From Mycobacterium sp. SMC-8 (GTDB lineage Bacteria; Actinomycetota; Actinomycetes; Mycobacteriales; Mycobacteriaceae): a stretch of 64,000 nucleotides of DNA. Made by a program: the position numbers and the translations under genes. Below the pieces are notes generated by a model that saw nothing but the letters and a program-made list of their open reading frames with translations, made no database searches and was not told where the DNA came from. Shown one piece after another: positions 10,012 to 18,923 of this stretch (position 1 is its first letter; each line of letters opens with the position of its first letter). Where the stretch lies: contig NZ_CP079865.1 in NCBI RefSeq assembly GCF_025263565.1, forward strand, positions 4,216,001-4,280,000, given 5' to 3'.

Positions 10012-12393
10012 ATGGCCGACAAGGTTCGGACCGAGCCCGCCAGCCAGGCTGTGCAGTCGCCGTCCCGGCCGCCGGTGTCCAGCCCGGAGACCCAGCCGTT
10101 GGAGCTGCCCCGCGGCGACAGCACCAAACCGGCCACCAGCGCGTCCCGCCGGGTGCGGGCCAGGCTGGCCCGTCGGATGACGTCCCAGCGCAGCACGATC
10201 AACCCGGTGCTCGAACCGCTTGTCGCAGTGCACCGCGAGATCTACCCGAAGGCCGACCTGACGTTGCTGCAGACGGCCTACGAAGTCGCCGAGCAACGGC
10301 ATGCCGACCAGCTGCGCCGCTCCGGCGACCCGTACATCACCCATCCGCTGGCGGTCGCGAACATCCTGGCCGAGCTCGGGATGGACACCACCACGCTGAT
10401 CGCCGCGCTGCTCCACGACACCGTCGAGGACACCGGCTACACGCTCGAGCAGTTGACCCAGGAGTTCGGGACCGAGGTCGGCCACCTCGTCGACGGTGTC
10501 ACCAAGCTTGACAAGGTCGCGCTCGGCACGGCGGCCGAGGGCGAGACCATCCGCAAGATGATCATCGCGATGGCGCGTGACCCACGGGTGCTGGTGATCA
10601 AGGTCGCCGACCGGCTGCACAACATGCGCACGATGCGTTTCCTGCCGCCCGAGAAGCAGGCCCGCAAGGCTCGCGAAACGCTGGAAGTCATTGCGCCCCT
10701 TGCTCATCGGCTCGGGATGGCGACGGTCAAGTGGGAACTGGAGGATCTGTCGTTCGCGATCCTGCATCCGAAGAAGTACGAGGAGATCGTGCGGCTGGTC
10801 GCCGACCGGGCCCCGTCGCGGGACACCTATCTGGCCAAGGTGCGCGCCGAGATCACCGCGACCCTGAACGCGTCGAAGATCAACGCTGTGGTCGAGGGCC
10901 GGCCGAAACACTACTGGTCGATCTATCAGAAGATGATCGTCAAGGGCCGTGACTTCGATGACATCCACGACCTGGTCGGCGTACGCATTCTGTGCGACGA
11001 GCTGCGAGACTGTTATGCCGCCGTCGGCGTGGTGCACTCGCTGTGGCAACCCATCGCCGGGCGGTTCAAGGACTACATCGCCCAGCCGCGGTTCGGGGTG
11101 TACCAGTCGCTGCACACCACGGTCGTGGGCCCCGAGGGCAAGCCGCTGGAGGTGCAGATCCGCACCATCGACATGCACAAGACCGCCGAGTACGGCATCG
11201 CCGCGCACTGGCGTTACAAGGAAGCCAAGGGCCGCAACGGAGTTCCGCCCAGCCACGCCGCCACCGAGATCGACGACATGGCGTGGATGCGCCAGCTGCT
11301 CGACTGGCAGCGGGAGGCCGCCGACCCCGGTGAGTTCCTCGAATCGCTGCGCTACGACCTCGCGGTGCAGGAGATCTTCGTGTTCACCCCGAAGGGGGAT
11401 GTGATCACGCTGCCCACCGGGTCGACACCGGTGGACTTCGCCTACGCGGTGCACACCGAGGTGGGGCACCGCTGCATCGGCGCCCGTGTCAACGGTCGGC
11501 TGGTCGCGCTGGAACGCAAGCTCGAAAACGGGGAAGTGGTGGAGGTTTTCACCTCCAAAGCCCCGAATGCGGGGCCGTCGCGGGACTGGCAGACCTTTGT
11601 CGTCTCACCGCGGGCCAAGGCCAAGATCCGGCAGTGGTTCGCCAAGGAGCGCCGCGAGGAGGCGCTGGAATCCGGCAAGGAGGCCATCGCCCGCGAAGTC
11701 CGCCGTGGCGGACTTCCGTTGCAGCGGCTGATGAATGCCGAGACCATCACCGCGCTGGCCCGGGAGCTGCGCTACACCGACGTGTCGGCGCTCTACACGG
11801 CTGTCGGTGAGGGGCATGTCTCGGCGCGGCACGTCGTGCAGCGGCTGGTGGCCCAGCTCGGCGGCGACGACGAGGCCGCCGACGAGATCGCCGAGCGGTC
11901 TACGCCGGCGACCATGCCGGTGCGGCAGCGCACCAACGATGACGTCGGCGTCGCGGTGCCGGGCGCGCCCGGCGTGCTGACCAAGCTCGCCAAGTGCTGC
12001 ACGCCGGTGCCCGGCGACAACATCATGGGCTTCGTGACCCGCGGCGGCGGGGTCAGCGTGCACCGCACCGACTGCACGAATGCGTCGTCTTTGCAACAAC
12101 AGTCGGAGCGCATCATCGATGTCCAGTGGGCGCCGTCGCCGTCGTCGGTGTTCCTGGTCGCCATCCAGGTGGAGGCGCTCGACCGGCACCGGTTGCTGTC
12201 GGATGTGACCCGGGTGCTCGCCGACGAGAAGGTCAACATCCTCTCGGCGTCGGTGACCACGTCCAACGACCGGGTCGCGATCAGCCGGTTCACCTTCGAG
12301 ATGGGGGACCCCAAGCACCTCGGTCACGTGCTCAACGTGGTGCGCAACGTGGAGGGCGTCTACGACGTCTACCGCGTGACGTCAGCGGCGTGA
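10012..12393 (+). CDS. relA: Bifunctional (p)ppGpp synthetase/hydrolase
   Basis: A 793-residue RelA/SpoT homologue very similar to Rv2583c. In order it has a disordered N-terminus, an HD hydrolase domain ([13 protein letters not shown]), a synthetase domain ([13 protein letters not shown], then [13 protein letters not shown]), a TGS domain ([20 protein letters not shown]), a Cys-containing zinc region ([11 protein letters not shown]...HRTDC) and a C-terminal ACT domain. It makes and degrades the stringent-response alarmone. The ATG at 10012 has a GGAGG site 5 bases upstream; an in-frame GTG two codons earlier overlaps that site and is unlikely. Confidence 0.97.
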   Translation: MADKVRTEPASQAVQSPSRPPVSSPETQPLELPRGDSTKPATSASRRVRARLARRMTSQRSTINPVLEPLVAVHREIYPKADLTLLQTAYEVAEQRHADQLRRSGDPYITHPLAVANILAELGMDTTTLIAALLHDTVEDTGYTLEQLTQEFGTEVGHLVDGVTKLDKVALGTAAEGETIRKMIIAMARDPRVLVIKVADRLHNMRTMRFLPPEKQARKARETLEVIAPLAHRLGMATVKWELEDLSFAILHPKKYEEIVRLVADRAPSRDTYLAKVRAEITATLNASKINAVVEGRPKHYWSIYQKMIVKGRDFDDIHDLVGVRILCDELRDCYAAVGVVHSLWQPIAGRFKDYIAQPRFGVYQSLHTTVVGPEGKPLEVQIRTIDMHKTAEYGIAAHWRYKEAKGRNGVPPSHAATEIDDMAWMRQLLDWQREAADPGEFLESLRYDLAVQEIFVFTPKGDVITLPTGSTPVDFAYAVHTEVGHRCIGARVNGRLVALERKLENGEVVEVFTSKAPNAGPSRDWQTFVVSPRAKAKIRQWFAKERREEALESGKEAIAREVRRGGLPLQRLMNAETITALARELRYTDVSALYTAVGEGHVSARHVVQRLVAQLGGDDEAADEIAERSTPATMPVRQRTNDDVGVAVPGAPGVLTKLAKCCTPVPGDNIMGFVTRGGGVSVHRTDCTNASSLQQQSERIIDVQWAPSPSSVFLVAIQVEALDRHRLLSDVTRVLADEKVNILSASVTTSNDRVAISRFTFEMGDPKHLGHVLNVVRNVEGVYDVYRVTSAA

Positions 12394-12402
12394 GCCGCAA
12401 TC

Positions 12403-12927
12403 TCAGCGCGCGGGCATCAGCACGGTGCTGAGCAACCGTTTGGTGCGGCCCGCGCTGCGGCGATTGCCCATGCGTGCCGTGATCACCGCGGCGAGTTCGT
12501 CCCGGAGCGCGTGCATTTCGTCGTCGTCCAACCACAGCGCGGCCTGGGTGAAGGCCACGCCGTCGGCTACGACGTCGACCTCGGGGGCCGCCAGGTAGCG
12601 GTCGAAGTCCGCCATCAGCATCGCGACGAAGGCGGCGAACGCGCGGCGGTGGTCTTCACGGGTCAAGTCGCGCGCCTGCTGCGGGGAGACCACCGCGGAG
12701 GGCAGGTGCAGGCGGAAGGTCCGCTCGACGGCCCCTCGCACTTGTCGCTCGCGCGCCACTTCCAGCACGCCGGCTTCAGAGAGCGTGGCGATGTGCCGGT
12801 ACAGCGACGCCGCTGGGATCTCGGGTAGCTCGGCCCGCAGGTCACCGGCGGTCAGTTCACTGCCGTCCAGCATCGCCTGGACGATGCGCATGCGAACCGG
12901 GTGCAGCAGGATATCGAGCGAAGCCAT
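12403..12927 (-). CDS. Winged-helix transcriptional regulator (ArsR-like)
   Basis: A 174-residue protein starting with LDILLHPVRMRIVQAMLDG and a winged helix (ELTAGDLRAELPEIPAASLYRHIATLSEAGVLEV), then a beta-wing ending ERTFRLHL. The C-terminal 90 residues are a helical domain of unknown ligand. The start is the ATG at 12927, where the family motif begins; the frame is open upstream through the divergent gene. It converges on relA and is divergent from a PH-like gene 54 bases away, which is its likely target. I see no cysteine or histidine metal site, so metal sensing is not indicated. Confidence 0.8.
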   Translation of the reverse strand: MASLDILLHPVRMRIVQAMLDGSELTAGDLRAELPEIPAASLYRHIATLSEAGVLEVARERQVRGAVERTFRLHLPSAVVSPQQARDLTREDHRRAFAAFVAMLMADFDRYLAAPEVDVVADGVAFTQAALWLDDDEMHALRDELAAVITARMGNRRSAGRTKRLLSTVLMPAR

Positions 12928-12981
12928 CTGCCGATTATCACCCTTGGTATCATTATCAAAACTGAGAAAGGAGCGGGATCG
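12928..12981. promoter_or_regulatory. Divergent promoter with repeated ATTATCA boxes
   Basis: The 54-base gap between the regulator and the PH-like gene is AT-rich. It contains ATTATCA at 12934-12940 and again at 12952-12958, 18 bases apart, with a related TGGTATC between them. The spacing of nearly two helical turns and the position over both starts suggest the operator of the winged-helix protein. The GAAAGGAG ribosome site of the plus-strand gene is at the right end. Confidence 0.45.
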
Positions 12982-13320
12982 ATGGCTGAACTTCGACGGG
13001 TCGGGACGGATGTGGAGCTGCGTCTGACACTCGGGGAGAAAATCGCGGGCCTGCACGGCGACATCCGTGTGCCGGTGTCGGCGGTGAAGGCCGTCGACGT
13101 CGTGGACGAGCCGCTGCGCGCGGTAGCCGGCGTGCGGGCCCCGGGTCTGCACTGGCCCGGACGCACCAAGATCGGTACCTGGCGCCGACGGGGTCGCAAG
13201 ACGTTCGCCGTCGCGCGGGCGGGACGGCCCGCGGTGCAGATCGAACTCGACGGTCAGCACTACGACCGGTTGGTGGTCAGCGTCACCGACGCGCAGTCGT
13301 CGGCGGATTCGCTGCGCTGA
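12982..13320 (+). CDS. Small PH-like domain protein of unknown function
   Basis: A 112-residue soluble protein without signal peptide or membrane helix. It reads as a beta-rich fold (VELRLTLGEKIAGLHGDIRVPVSAVKAVDVV, then KTFAVARAGRPAVQIELDG) typical of short actinobacterial proteins assigned a PH-like domain. A basic, Trp-containing loop, WPGRTKIGTWRRRGRK, lies in the middle. No enzyme motif is visible. A GAAAGGAG site precedes the ATG. Its divergent partner is a winged-helix regulator, so the two probably form one small regulated unit placed between relA and ppiB. The biological role is not known to me. Confidence 0.7.
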   Translation: MAELRRVGTDVELRLTLGEKIAGLHGDIRVPVSAVKAVDVVDEPLRAVAGVRAPGLHWPGRTKIGTWRRRGRKTFAVARAGRPAVQIELDGQHYDRLVVSVTDAQSSADSLR

Positions 13321-13333
13321 GCCTTCCCGGCGG

Positions 13334-14227
13334 TCAGTCCAGCTGGATGGACTTCACCGTGGTCGCCAGCTTGGGCGGTCCGTCGGGCCCGCCACCGTCG
13401 ACGCCCTCGGCCGCGATCTTGTCCAGGGTGGCCAGACCGGTCTCGTCGATCGTGCCGAAGACCGTGTACTGCGGCGGCAGCTGCGAATCCTGGTAGACGA
13501 GGAAAAACTGGCTGCCGTTGGTGCCGGGGCCGGCATTGGCCATCGCCAGCGTGCCGCGCGGGTACACCACGGGCTGGCCTAGCGCAGGATCGTCGGGCTG
13601 GTACTGGTCGGTCGGGTACTCGTTGGCGAACTGGTAGCCGGGACCGCCGGTGCCCTCACCGGTCGGGTCGCCGCACTGCAGCACCCCGAGAGAGTCGCTG
13701 GTGGTGAGGCGGTGGCACGGGGTGTCGTTGAAGTAGCCCTGCTGTGCCAGGCTGGCGAAGCTGTTGACCGTGCACGGCGACTTGCCGTTGTCGAGTTGCA
13801 GCCCGATGTTGCCCTGGTCGGTGACCATGCTGGCGCTGACATGGGCAGGCTCGGTGGGCACCTTGCCACTGCGCGGCGGGGTGTTCTCCTTGCTGGCCGG
13901 CTCGGCCGCGGGGTACTGGCAGTCGCCGCCCAGATTTTCCGGTGCGGTGAACTCGGGCAGGGCCCCGGCCTCCGCCGGCGCCGGCATGTCGAGTGGCGAC
14001 GACGGCTCGGTGGTGGCGGTGGTGCTGGAAGCGGACGCGGTCTGGGTGCCGGAGTCGCGGTTGGTGATCACGATGGTGGCGACCACGGCGGCGACGATGA
14101 CGACGGCTGCCACCGCCGATCCGATGATCGTGTACAGGCGGCGCTTGCGCTCACGCTCGGCCCGATGCTCCATCTGTCGCTCGAGCTTGCGCTTGGCGGT
14201 CGCACGCCGTTGTTCGTTCGTCGGCAC
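13334..14227 (-). CDS. ppiB: Membrane-anchored peptidyl-prolyl cis-trans isomerase (cyclophilin)
   Basis: A 297-residue protein with a basic cytosolic N-terminus (residues 1-32), one membrane helix (about 33-55, IIGSAVAAVVIVAAVVATIVI), a Ser/Thr-rich linker and an extracytoplasmic cyclophilin domain. The active-site core is present (FNDTPCHRLTTSD, FANEYPTD, GTLAMANAGPGTNGSQFFLVY). It catalyses proline isomerisation in exported proteins. The GTG start at 14227 follows GAGGAGG; the frame stays open upstream but without family resemblance. It corresponds to Rv2582 by position. Confidence 0.92.
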   Translation of the reverse strand: MPTNEQRRATAKRKLERQMEHRAERERKRRLYTIIGSAVAAVVIVAAVVATIVITNRDSGTQTASASSTTATTEPSSPLDMPAPAEAGALPEFTAPENLGGDCQYPAAEPASKENTPPRSGKVPTEPAHVSASMVTDQGNIGLQLDNGKSPCTVNSFASLAQQGYFNDTPCHRLTTSDSLGVLQCGDPTGEGTGGPGYQFANEYPTDQYQPDDPALGQPVVYPRGTLAMANAGPGTNGSQFFLVYQDSQLPPQYTVFGTIDETGLATLDKIAAEGVDGGGPDGPPKLATTVKSIQLD

Positions 14228-14345
14228 GGCCGGTGTCCTCCTCGAAGTTGATCCGGTCGGCACCGAGTGTGCCAGCTCCGGCTGGAAACGGCCGCCGCGA
14301 CCCTCCTGAACAGGCTCACCACCTGGGCATGGGAAGCTGGAAGAC

Positions 14346-15023
14346 GTGTTGATCACCGGATTCCCGGCCGGCATGTTGGCGTGCAACTGCTACGTGCTGG
14401 CCCCGCGGCAGGGCGCCGACGCCATCGTCGTCGACCCCGGCCAGCGGGCGATGGGTCCGCTGCGCCGGATCCTCGACGAGAACCGGCTGACCCCGGCCGC
14501 GGTACTCCTCACGCACGGGCATATCGACCACATATGGTCGGCGCAGAAGGTGGCCGACACCTACGGGTGCCCGGCCTTCATCCACCCGGCCGACCGGCAC
14601 ATGCTCACCGACCCGATCAAGGGCTTCGGGAGGGGGTTTCTCGGCGGCCTGGCGCGCACCGCGCTCGGAGCCATGTTCCGCGAGCCCAGACAGGTGCTCG
14701 AACTGGACCGCGACGGGGACAAGATCGAGCTCGGCGGGATCACCGTCGCCGTCGACCACACCCCCGGCCACACCCAGGGCTCGGTGGTGTTCCGCGTCGA
14801 GCACGGGCCCGAGCAGGTGGCCTTCACTGGCGACACGTTATTCCGGGCGACGGTCGGACGGACCGACCTGCCCGGCGGCAGCGGGCGGGACCTGCTCGAA
14901 TCGATCGTCACAAAACTGCTGGTCCTCGACGACGACACTCTGGTATTGCCGGGGCACGGCGAGCGCAGCACCATCGGCATCGAACGCCACACCAACCCAT
15001 TCCTCGAAGGTTTGACTCCGTGA
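14346..15023 (+). CDS. Metallo-beta-lactamase-fold hydrolase (glyoxalase II-like)
   Basis: A 225-residue hydrolase with the HxHxDH zinc motif as THGHIDH (residues 57-63), a downstream HTPGHTQGS motif, TGDTLF and a final LPGHGE. These supply the two-metal site of glyoxalase II-type enzymes. It matches Rv2581c, next to hisS. Its last codon overlaps the GTG start of hisS, so the two genes are translationally coupled. The natural thioester substrate in mycobacteria, which lack glutathione, is not evident from the sequence. Confidence 0.88.
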   Translation: MLITGFPAGMLACNCYVLAPRQGADAIVVDPGQRAMGPLRRILDENRLTPAAVLLTHGHIDHIWSAQKVADTYGCPAFIHPADRHMLTDPIKGFGRGFLGGLARTALGAMFREPRQVLELDRDGDKIELGGITVAVDHTPGHTQGSVVFRVEHGPEQVAFTGDTLFRATVGRTDLPGGSGRDLLESIVTKLLVLDDDTLVLPGHGERSTIGIERHTNPFLEGLTP

Positions 15024-16282
15024 CTGACTCGTTCAAGGCGCCCAAGGGCGTCCCCGACTACTTCCCGCCGGACTCGGCCGAGTTCGTCGCCGTACGCGCA
15101 GGGCTGCTGGCCGCAGCCCGACGCGCCGGCTACGGCGACATCGAGCTGCCGATCTTCGAGGACACCGCGCTGTTCGCGCGCGGGGTGGGGGAGTCCACCG
15201 ACGTGGTCTCCAAGGAGATGTACACCTTCGCCGATCGCGGTGAGCGATCGGTGACACTGCGGCCCGAAGGCACCGCCGGCGTGATGCGGGCGGTCATCGA
15301 GCATGGCCTCGACCGTGGTCAGCTGCCCGTCAAGCTGTGTTACGCCGGCCCGTTCTTCCGTTACGAGCGCCCGCAGGCAGGCCGGTATCGGCAGCTGCAG
15401 CAGGTGGGCGTCGAAGCGATCGGCATCGACGATCCCGCGCTGGACGCCGAGGTGATCGCTGTCGCCGACGCCGGGTTCCGATCTCTGGGCCTTGACGGGT
15501 TCCGGCTGGAGATCACCTCGCTGGGCGATGACAGTTGCCGGCCGCAGTACCGGGAACTGTTGCAGGACTTCCTGTTCAAGCTGGATCTGGACGAAGAAAC
15601 GCGGCACCGCGCGCAGATCAACCCGCTGCGGGTGCTCGATGACAAGCGCCCGCACGTGAAGGAGATGACCGCCGACGCGCCGGTCATGCTCGATCACCTC
15701 TCCGACGCGGCCAAGGCACACTTCGACACCGTGCTCGCGCACCTGGACGCGTTGTCGGTGCCGTACGTGATCAACCCGCGGATGGTGCGCGGGCTGGACT
15801 ACTACACCAAGACGACGTTCGAGTTCGTCCACGACGGGCTCGGCGCCCAGTCCGGCATCGGCGGCGGGGGCCGTTACGACGGCCTGATGTCACAGCTGGG
15901 TGGCCGGGACCTGTCCGGGATCGGCTTCGGCCTCGGGGTGGACCGCACGCTGCTGGCGCTGCGCGCCGAGGGCAAGGCGGCCGGGGAGACGGCGCGGGTG
16001 GACGTGTACGCGGTGCCGCTGGGGGCCGACGCCAAGGTGCGGCTGGCAGTACTGGCCGCGCAGTTGCGGGGGGCCGGGGTACGCGTCGACGTCGCCTACG
16101 GCGACCGGAGTCTCAAGGGCGCGATGAAGGGCGCCGACCGGTCGGGGGCCTCGATCGCGCTGGTGGCCGGGGACCGGGATCTGGAGGCCGGCACGGTCGG
16201 GGTGAAGAGCATGGCCACCGGCGAGCAGGTCGACATCGCACTCGATCAGGTTGTCGCAGAAGTCCTTTCCCGTCTGGCGTAG
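15020..16282 (+). CDS. hisS: Histidyl-tRNA synthetase
   Basis: A 420-residue class II tRNA synthetase. Motif 2 ([14 protein letters not shown]), the histidine-binding loop [15 protein letters not shown], the GGGGRYDGL motif and motif 3 ([15 protein letters not shown]) are intact, followed by the C-terminal anticodon-binding domain. The GTG start overlaps the stop of the upstream hydrolase gene (GTGA). The order matches Rv2581c-Rv2580c. Core synteny breaks directly after its stop codon, where the palindromic repeat and an accessory block begin. Confidence 0.97.
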   Translation: MTDSFKAPKGVPDYFPPDSAEFVAVRAGLLAAARRAGYGDIELPIFEDTALFARGVGESTDVVSKEMYTFADRGERSVTLRPEGTAGVMRAVIEHGLDRGQLPVKLCYAGPFFRYERPQAGRYRQLQQVGVEAIGIDDPALDAEVIAVADAGFRSLGLDGFRLEITSLGDDSCRPQYRELLQDFLFKLDLDEETRHRAQINPLRVLDDKRPHVKEMTADAPVMLDHLSDAAKAHFDTVLAHLDALSVPYVINPRMVRGLDYYTKTTFEFVHDGLGAQSGIGGGGRYDGLMSQLGGRDLSGIGFGLGVDRTLLALRAEGKAAGETARVDVYAVPLGADAKVRLAVLAAQLRGAGVRVDVAYGDRSLKGAMKGADRSGASIALVAGDRDLEAGTVGVKSMATGEQVDIALDQVVAEVLSRLA

Positions 16283-16286
16283 CCCG

Positions 16287-16310
16287 GTGTCATGGCGAGT
16301 GTCATGGCGA
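16287..16310. repeat. Perfect 12-bp tandem duplication after hisS
   Basis: GTGTCATGGCGA occurs twice back to back, starting 5 bases after the hisS stop. The second unit runs into the left arm of the 60-bp palindromic element. Confidence 0.9.
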
Positions 16311-16366
16311 GCGTGCGTGTCTGTGGCGGACACGCCGTGGAAACTGCCGAGAATGCGCACGCTCGT
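16307..16366 (+). repeat. 60-bp palindromic element, copy 1
   Basis: The outer arms are GCGAGCGTGCG (16307-16317) and CGCACGCTCGT (16356-16366), which pair at 10 of 11 positions. Inside the outer stem is a second hairpin, GCGTGTC...GACACGC. A second copy with 42 of 60 identical bases lies inverted at 22519-22578. The element is 24 bases past the hisS stop and could act as a terminator or be a dispersed palindromic repeat. Confidence 0.85.
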
Positions 16367-16377
16367 CCATGAGGGAC

Positions 16378-16719
16378 TCAGCTGACGGGAGTCCTTCTCG
16401 AAGTCAACACGCGCTGCACGCCGGCCGCACTCACCATCAGCGCTCCCAACACCGCGACGGTGATGGTCCACAGCCTCCGGTCCTCCAGTTCCATGCGACA
16501 CAGGTGCGTGTAGTTCACGTCGACCACGATCTCGCCGTCTACGGGTACGTTCGCTGCGTTCGAGTCGTCGAGCGATCGAGCCTCCGACAGGTCGGGCGCG
16601 ACAACACTGCCACAACTGACGCTCTGCTGAAAAGGCGAGACTGACACGGGCGTGATCAGTCCCAGGAGCCCGACCAGCAAGACCACCACACCCACGAAGA
16701 TTGCTATCCATCGCACCAT
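16378..16719 (-). CDS. Small two-helix membrane protein, function unknown
   Basis: A 113-residue protein with a membrane helix at residues about 4-24 (IAIFVGVVVLLVGLLGLITPV), an external loop of about 55 residues with two cysteines (SCGSVV and HLCRME) that could form a disulfide, and a second helix at about 82-102 (LWTITVAVLGALMVSAAGV). The Cys pair and loop size recall small actinobacterial membrane proteins of unknown role. No strong ribosome site precedes the ATG; an upstream start 17 codons earlier is possible. It is the first gene past the palindromic repeat and lies opposite to hisS. Confidence 0.6.
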   Translation of the reverse strand: MVRWIAIFVGVVVLLVGLLGLITPVSVSPFQQSVSCGSVVAPDLSEARSLDDSNAANVPVDGEIVVDVNYTHLCRMELEDRRLWTITVAVLGALMVSAAGVQRVLTSRRTPVS

Positions 16720-16801
16720 GCCGTATCCGTACCCGCAGACGCCGCTTTGATACGTGCCGGCCCGCTGCACGACCGTATGACTTCGTGGCGCCGGGGTACT
16801 T

Positions 16802-17277
16802 GTGAGCGTGTGTGCTCACCACCAAGCCCGATTGATGCCAGGCCGCGCGCACCCCACGCGGGCTCTCGGACTTGCACTTGCGGCTCTGCTGGGTGCAGGG
16901 TGCTCAACCGACGGCCACGAGGCCCTCGGTACCCACACTGCGCGAGTGCTGATCAACGGCAGTGTGGTCGAGGAGCAGATGCGAATCACGTGTGACCAGG
17001 TCGGTTGGGTGTGGTTCATCGAAAGTCTGCAGCAGGAACCAGGTTTCACCGCTCAGGTGCGCACCGGCGACGCGTGGGCGCGCGACTGGTCCGGATTCAG
17101 AATCTGGCCGGCTTCACCGGCAGTTCGTGGAACGCCGATCCGGCGACCGCCCCGGTCGAAGCCGATGCCACGTTCTCCGATGGGGTATGCACGATCACCG
17201 GAACCGCGGTGGGGTATTACGTCGACGAACCCGGGGACACAGACACCGCGCACTTCGAGCTCAGGACAGGTTGCTAG
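16802..17277 (+). pseudogene. LpqH-type (19-kDa antigen family) lipoprotein, frameshifted
   Basis: The first part encodes a lipoprotein signal with lipobox LGAGC, followed by ARVLINGSVVEEQMRITCDQVGW...GFTAQVRTGD, which fits the N-terminal half of the LpqH family. The C-terminal half (VRIQNLAGFTGSSW, EADATFSDGVCTITGTAVGY, HFELRTGC, stop) follows in another frame. The two frames join around 17075-17085 in a GC run, where one lost base would explain the break. The start may be the GTG at 16802 or the ATG at 16835. Either this surface lipoprotein is inactivated, or the assembly has an error. The unshifted frame runs on to 18037 but has no family resemblance. Confidence 0.72.
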
Positions 17278-17305
17278 ACCGAGCAGAGTACCTGCCGGTG
17301 GTCCG

Positions 17306-17821
17306 TCACCGAGTCTGGACGGGGCACGCCTCGACCGGCACCGGCAACGTGATGTCGCCGGCCCGCTCGAAACGGAAGGTCACGTCAGTCGAGGTGGCGG
17401 GTCGCAGGCCTGGATCCAATCGTTGGAGCCGGACCGCCGGGTGACGCCCGTCGGGGGCTGGACCGTGGTTCGCCTCGCCGAAGGCGGCGGTCGACTTCGG
17501 GGGGATGGCCACGCTGTCGATGCCGTGCGCCTGCGCGGCCGCGCCGATGGTCAGACCGAGGAGTCGCTCGGTGTCTGCGGGACGGTTGTTCGTGACGGTG
17601 AAACGCATTTCGCCGCCGGCATCGAGTTGCAGCGCGCATTCGCCGGGCACAAAGGCCGGCACGATGAAAGCGTTCTCGACCGACGTACCCTCCGTATCCG
17701 ATCCCGAGCCGCGATTGGACGAGTCCACCGCGGCATCCTCGCCGCACCCGGAGATTCCGAGTGCCAGCGCCGTTGCTGCCAGCACCACCGGAGCCTCCCG
17801 GTGGACCTGTGCTTGCCGCAT
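17306..17821 (-). CDS. Secreted lipoprotein resembling LpqE
   Basis: A 171-residue lipoprotein with an Arg-containing start, hydrophobic core and lipobox GISGC (cysteine near residue 26). The mature part has a beta-sandwich pattern (MRFTVTNNRPADTERLLGLTI, AIPPKSTAAFGE, STDVTFRFERAGDITLPVPV) like mycobacterial LpqE and its relatives. The C-terminus ends CPVQTR, with one late Cys that could pair with the Cys in GECALQL. A GGAGG site 7 bases before the ATG supports this start. It is divergent from the SigF-like gene. Function is unknown; assignment to the LpqE group is from pattern only. Confidence 0.65.
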   Translation of the reverse strand: MRQAQVHREAPVVLAATALALGISGCGEDAAVDSSNRGSGSDTEGTSVENAFIVPAFVPGECALQLDAGGEMRFTVTNNRPADTERLLGLTIGAAAQAHGIDSVAIPPKSTAAFGEANHGPAPDGRHPAVRLQRLDPGLRPATSTDVTFRFERAGDITLPVPVEACPVQTR

Positions 17822-18033
17822 GTGTCTGCCTCCAGTGGGTCGCATCGGCGATCTCGATTGTCCGAGGAGGAGTTCCCTCCGGGCCGGGGCTTGATACCCG
17901 CCATCCGGAAATCGGTGTTTGTCTCGGTTGAGCAACGATTGCGCGAACACCATAGTTGTGTGGCTCATGTGGGTAGGCGGAGGGCACAGCAAAGCCGACG
18001 AAGACGACGCCTTCCGCCCAGAAAGAGGCCACG

Positions 18034-18915
18034 ATGACACTCGCGCAGCCGGATGGTTCAGGCAGCGATGTTGCCGTCCGAGATCCTGACTGGCCGCATG
18101 TTGACACCATGTTCGCGCAGTTGACTGCCTGCGCGGCGGACGACGAGCGCAGGCGTTGGCGACAACGGATCATCACCGAGTGTGTGCCGCTGGCCGACCA
18201 CATCGCCGTCCGATTTGTCGGGCGCGGCGAACCGTCCGAGGACCTGGTCCAGGTTGCCCGGATGGGGTTGGTCAAGAGCGTGGACCGCTACGACCCCGCC
18301 AAGGGGCGATTCGCGGCGTTCGCGGTGCCGACCATTCGCGGGGAGGTGTGTCGGCACTTTCGCGACCACACTTGGTCGATCCGCGTTCCTCGCCACATTC
18401 AGGAGACACAGCTGCGAGTGCGGGACGCGGTGGAGACACTCTCTCGGAGCTTGAACCGGTCACCGACGAACCCCGAGTTGGCGCGGGAACTCGGCATCGG
18501 CAGCGACGACGTGGCCCAGTCGAGCTCTGCGCATTGGGCGTATCAACCGCTGTCACTCGATGCGTCTCGTTCGGGGCCGGGTGGACCGGATCCGACGTTG
18601 CTCGGAACGATTCACGGCGCGGAAGACCCCCACTTCGAGACCGTCGAGGATCGCATCGTGCTACAGGACGCCATCGGCGCGCTGACTCCTCGATCCCGCG
18701 CGATTCTCGGTATGCGCTACTTCAACGGCCTGTCCCAGCGAGAAATCGGTCGCCGACTGGGCATTTCTCATGTTCAGGTGTCTCGGCTGCTGAATGCGGC
18801 GCTAACCCTGCTGCGACGGCGATTGACCGCCGACGCCGCGTCGACAGCGAGCGGAAGCCGAACAGATTCGGTACCGACGGATGTGGCCGGCGTCGCCATG
18901 GACTTTGAGAGGTAG
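18034..18915 (+). CDS. SigF-family RNA polymerase sigma factor (orphan paralogue)
   Basis: A 293-residue sigma-70 protein of the SigB/SigF/SigG group. Region 2 is clear (EDLVQVARMGLVKSVDRYDPAKGRFAAFAVPTIRGE, then CRHFRDHTWSIRVPRHIQE), as are region 3 and the region 4 helix-turn-helix (RYFNGLSQREIGRRLGISHVQVSRLL). No anti-sigma (RsbW/UsfX) or antagonist gene is adjacent, unlike the principal mycobacterial sigF locus. That locus is expected elsewhere, making this an additional paralogue. The ATG follows GAAAGAGG. Its stop is next to a DUF421 gene, and the block around it is rich in membrane and envelope genes that it may control. Confidence 0.88.
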   Translation: MTLAQPDGSGSDVAVRDPDWPHVDTMFAQLTACAADDERRRWRQRIITECVPLADHIAVRFVGRGEPSEDLVQVARMGLVKSVDRYDPAKGRFAAFAVPTIRGEVCRHFRDHTWSIRVPRHIQETQLRVRDAVETLSRSLNRSPTNPELARELGIGSDDVAQSSSAHWAYQPLSLDASRSGPGGPDPTLLGTIHGAEDPHFETVEDRIVLQDAIGALTPRSRAILGMRYFNGLSQREIGRRLGISHVQVSRLLNAALTLLRRRLTADAASTASGSRTDSVPTDVAGVAMDFER

Positions 18916-18923
18916 TGCGCTGC

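Noticed and set aside
9214..11469. 750-codon minus-strand frame opposite the lipoprotein, apt and relA genes
   Set aside because: Antisense shadow of conserved genes with biased composition and no domain pattern.
17894..17900. GGGTAT-like SigF -10 sequence upstream of the LpqE-like gene
   Set aside because: No GTTT -35 element is present at the required 15-17 base spacing, so SigF control cannot be claimed.
16802..18037. A single 411-codon plus-strand protein covering the lipoprotein start and the LpqE-like region
   Set aside because: After about residue 92 the frame loses all LpqH resemblance and runs antisense to a convincing lipoprotein gene; a frameshift is the better reading.
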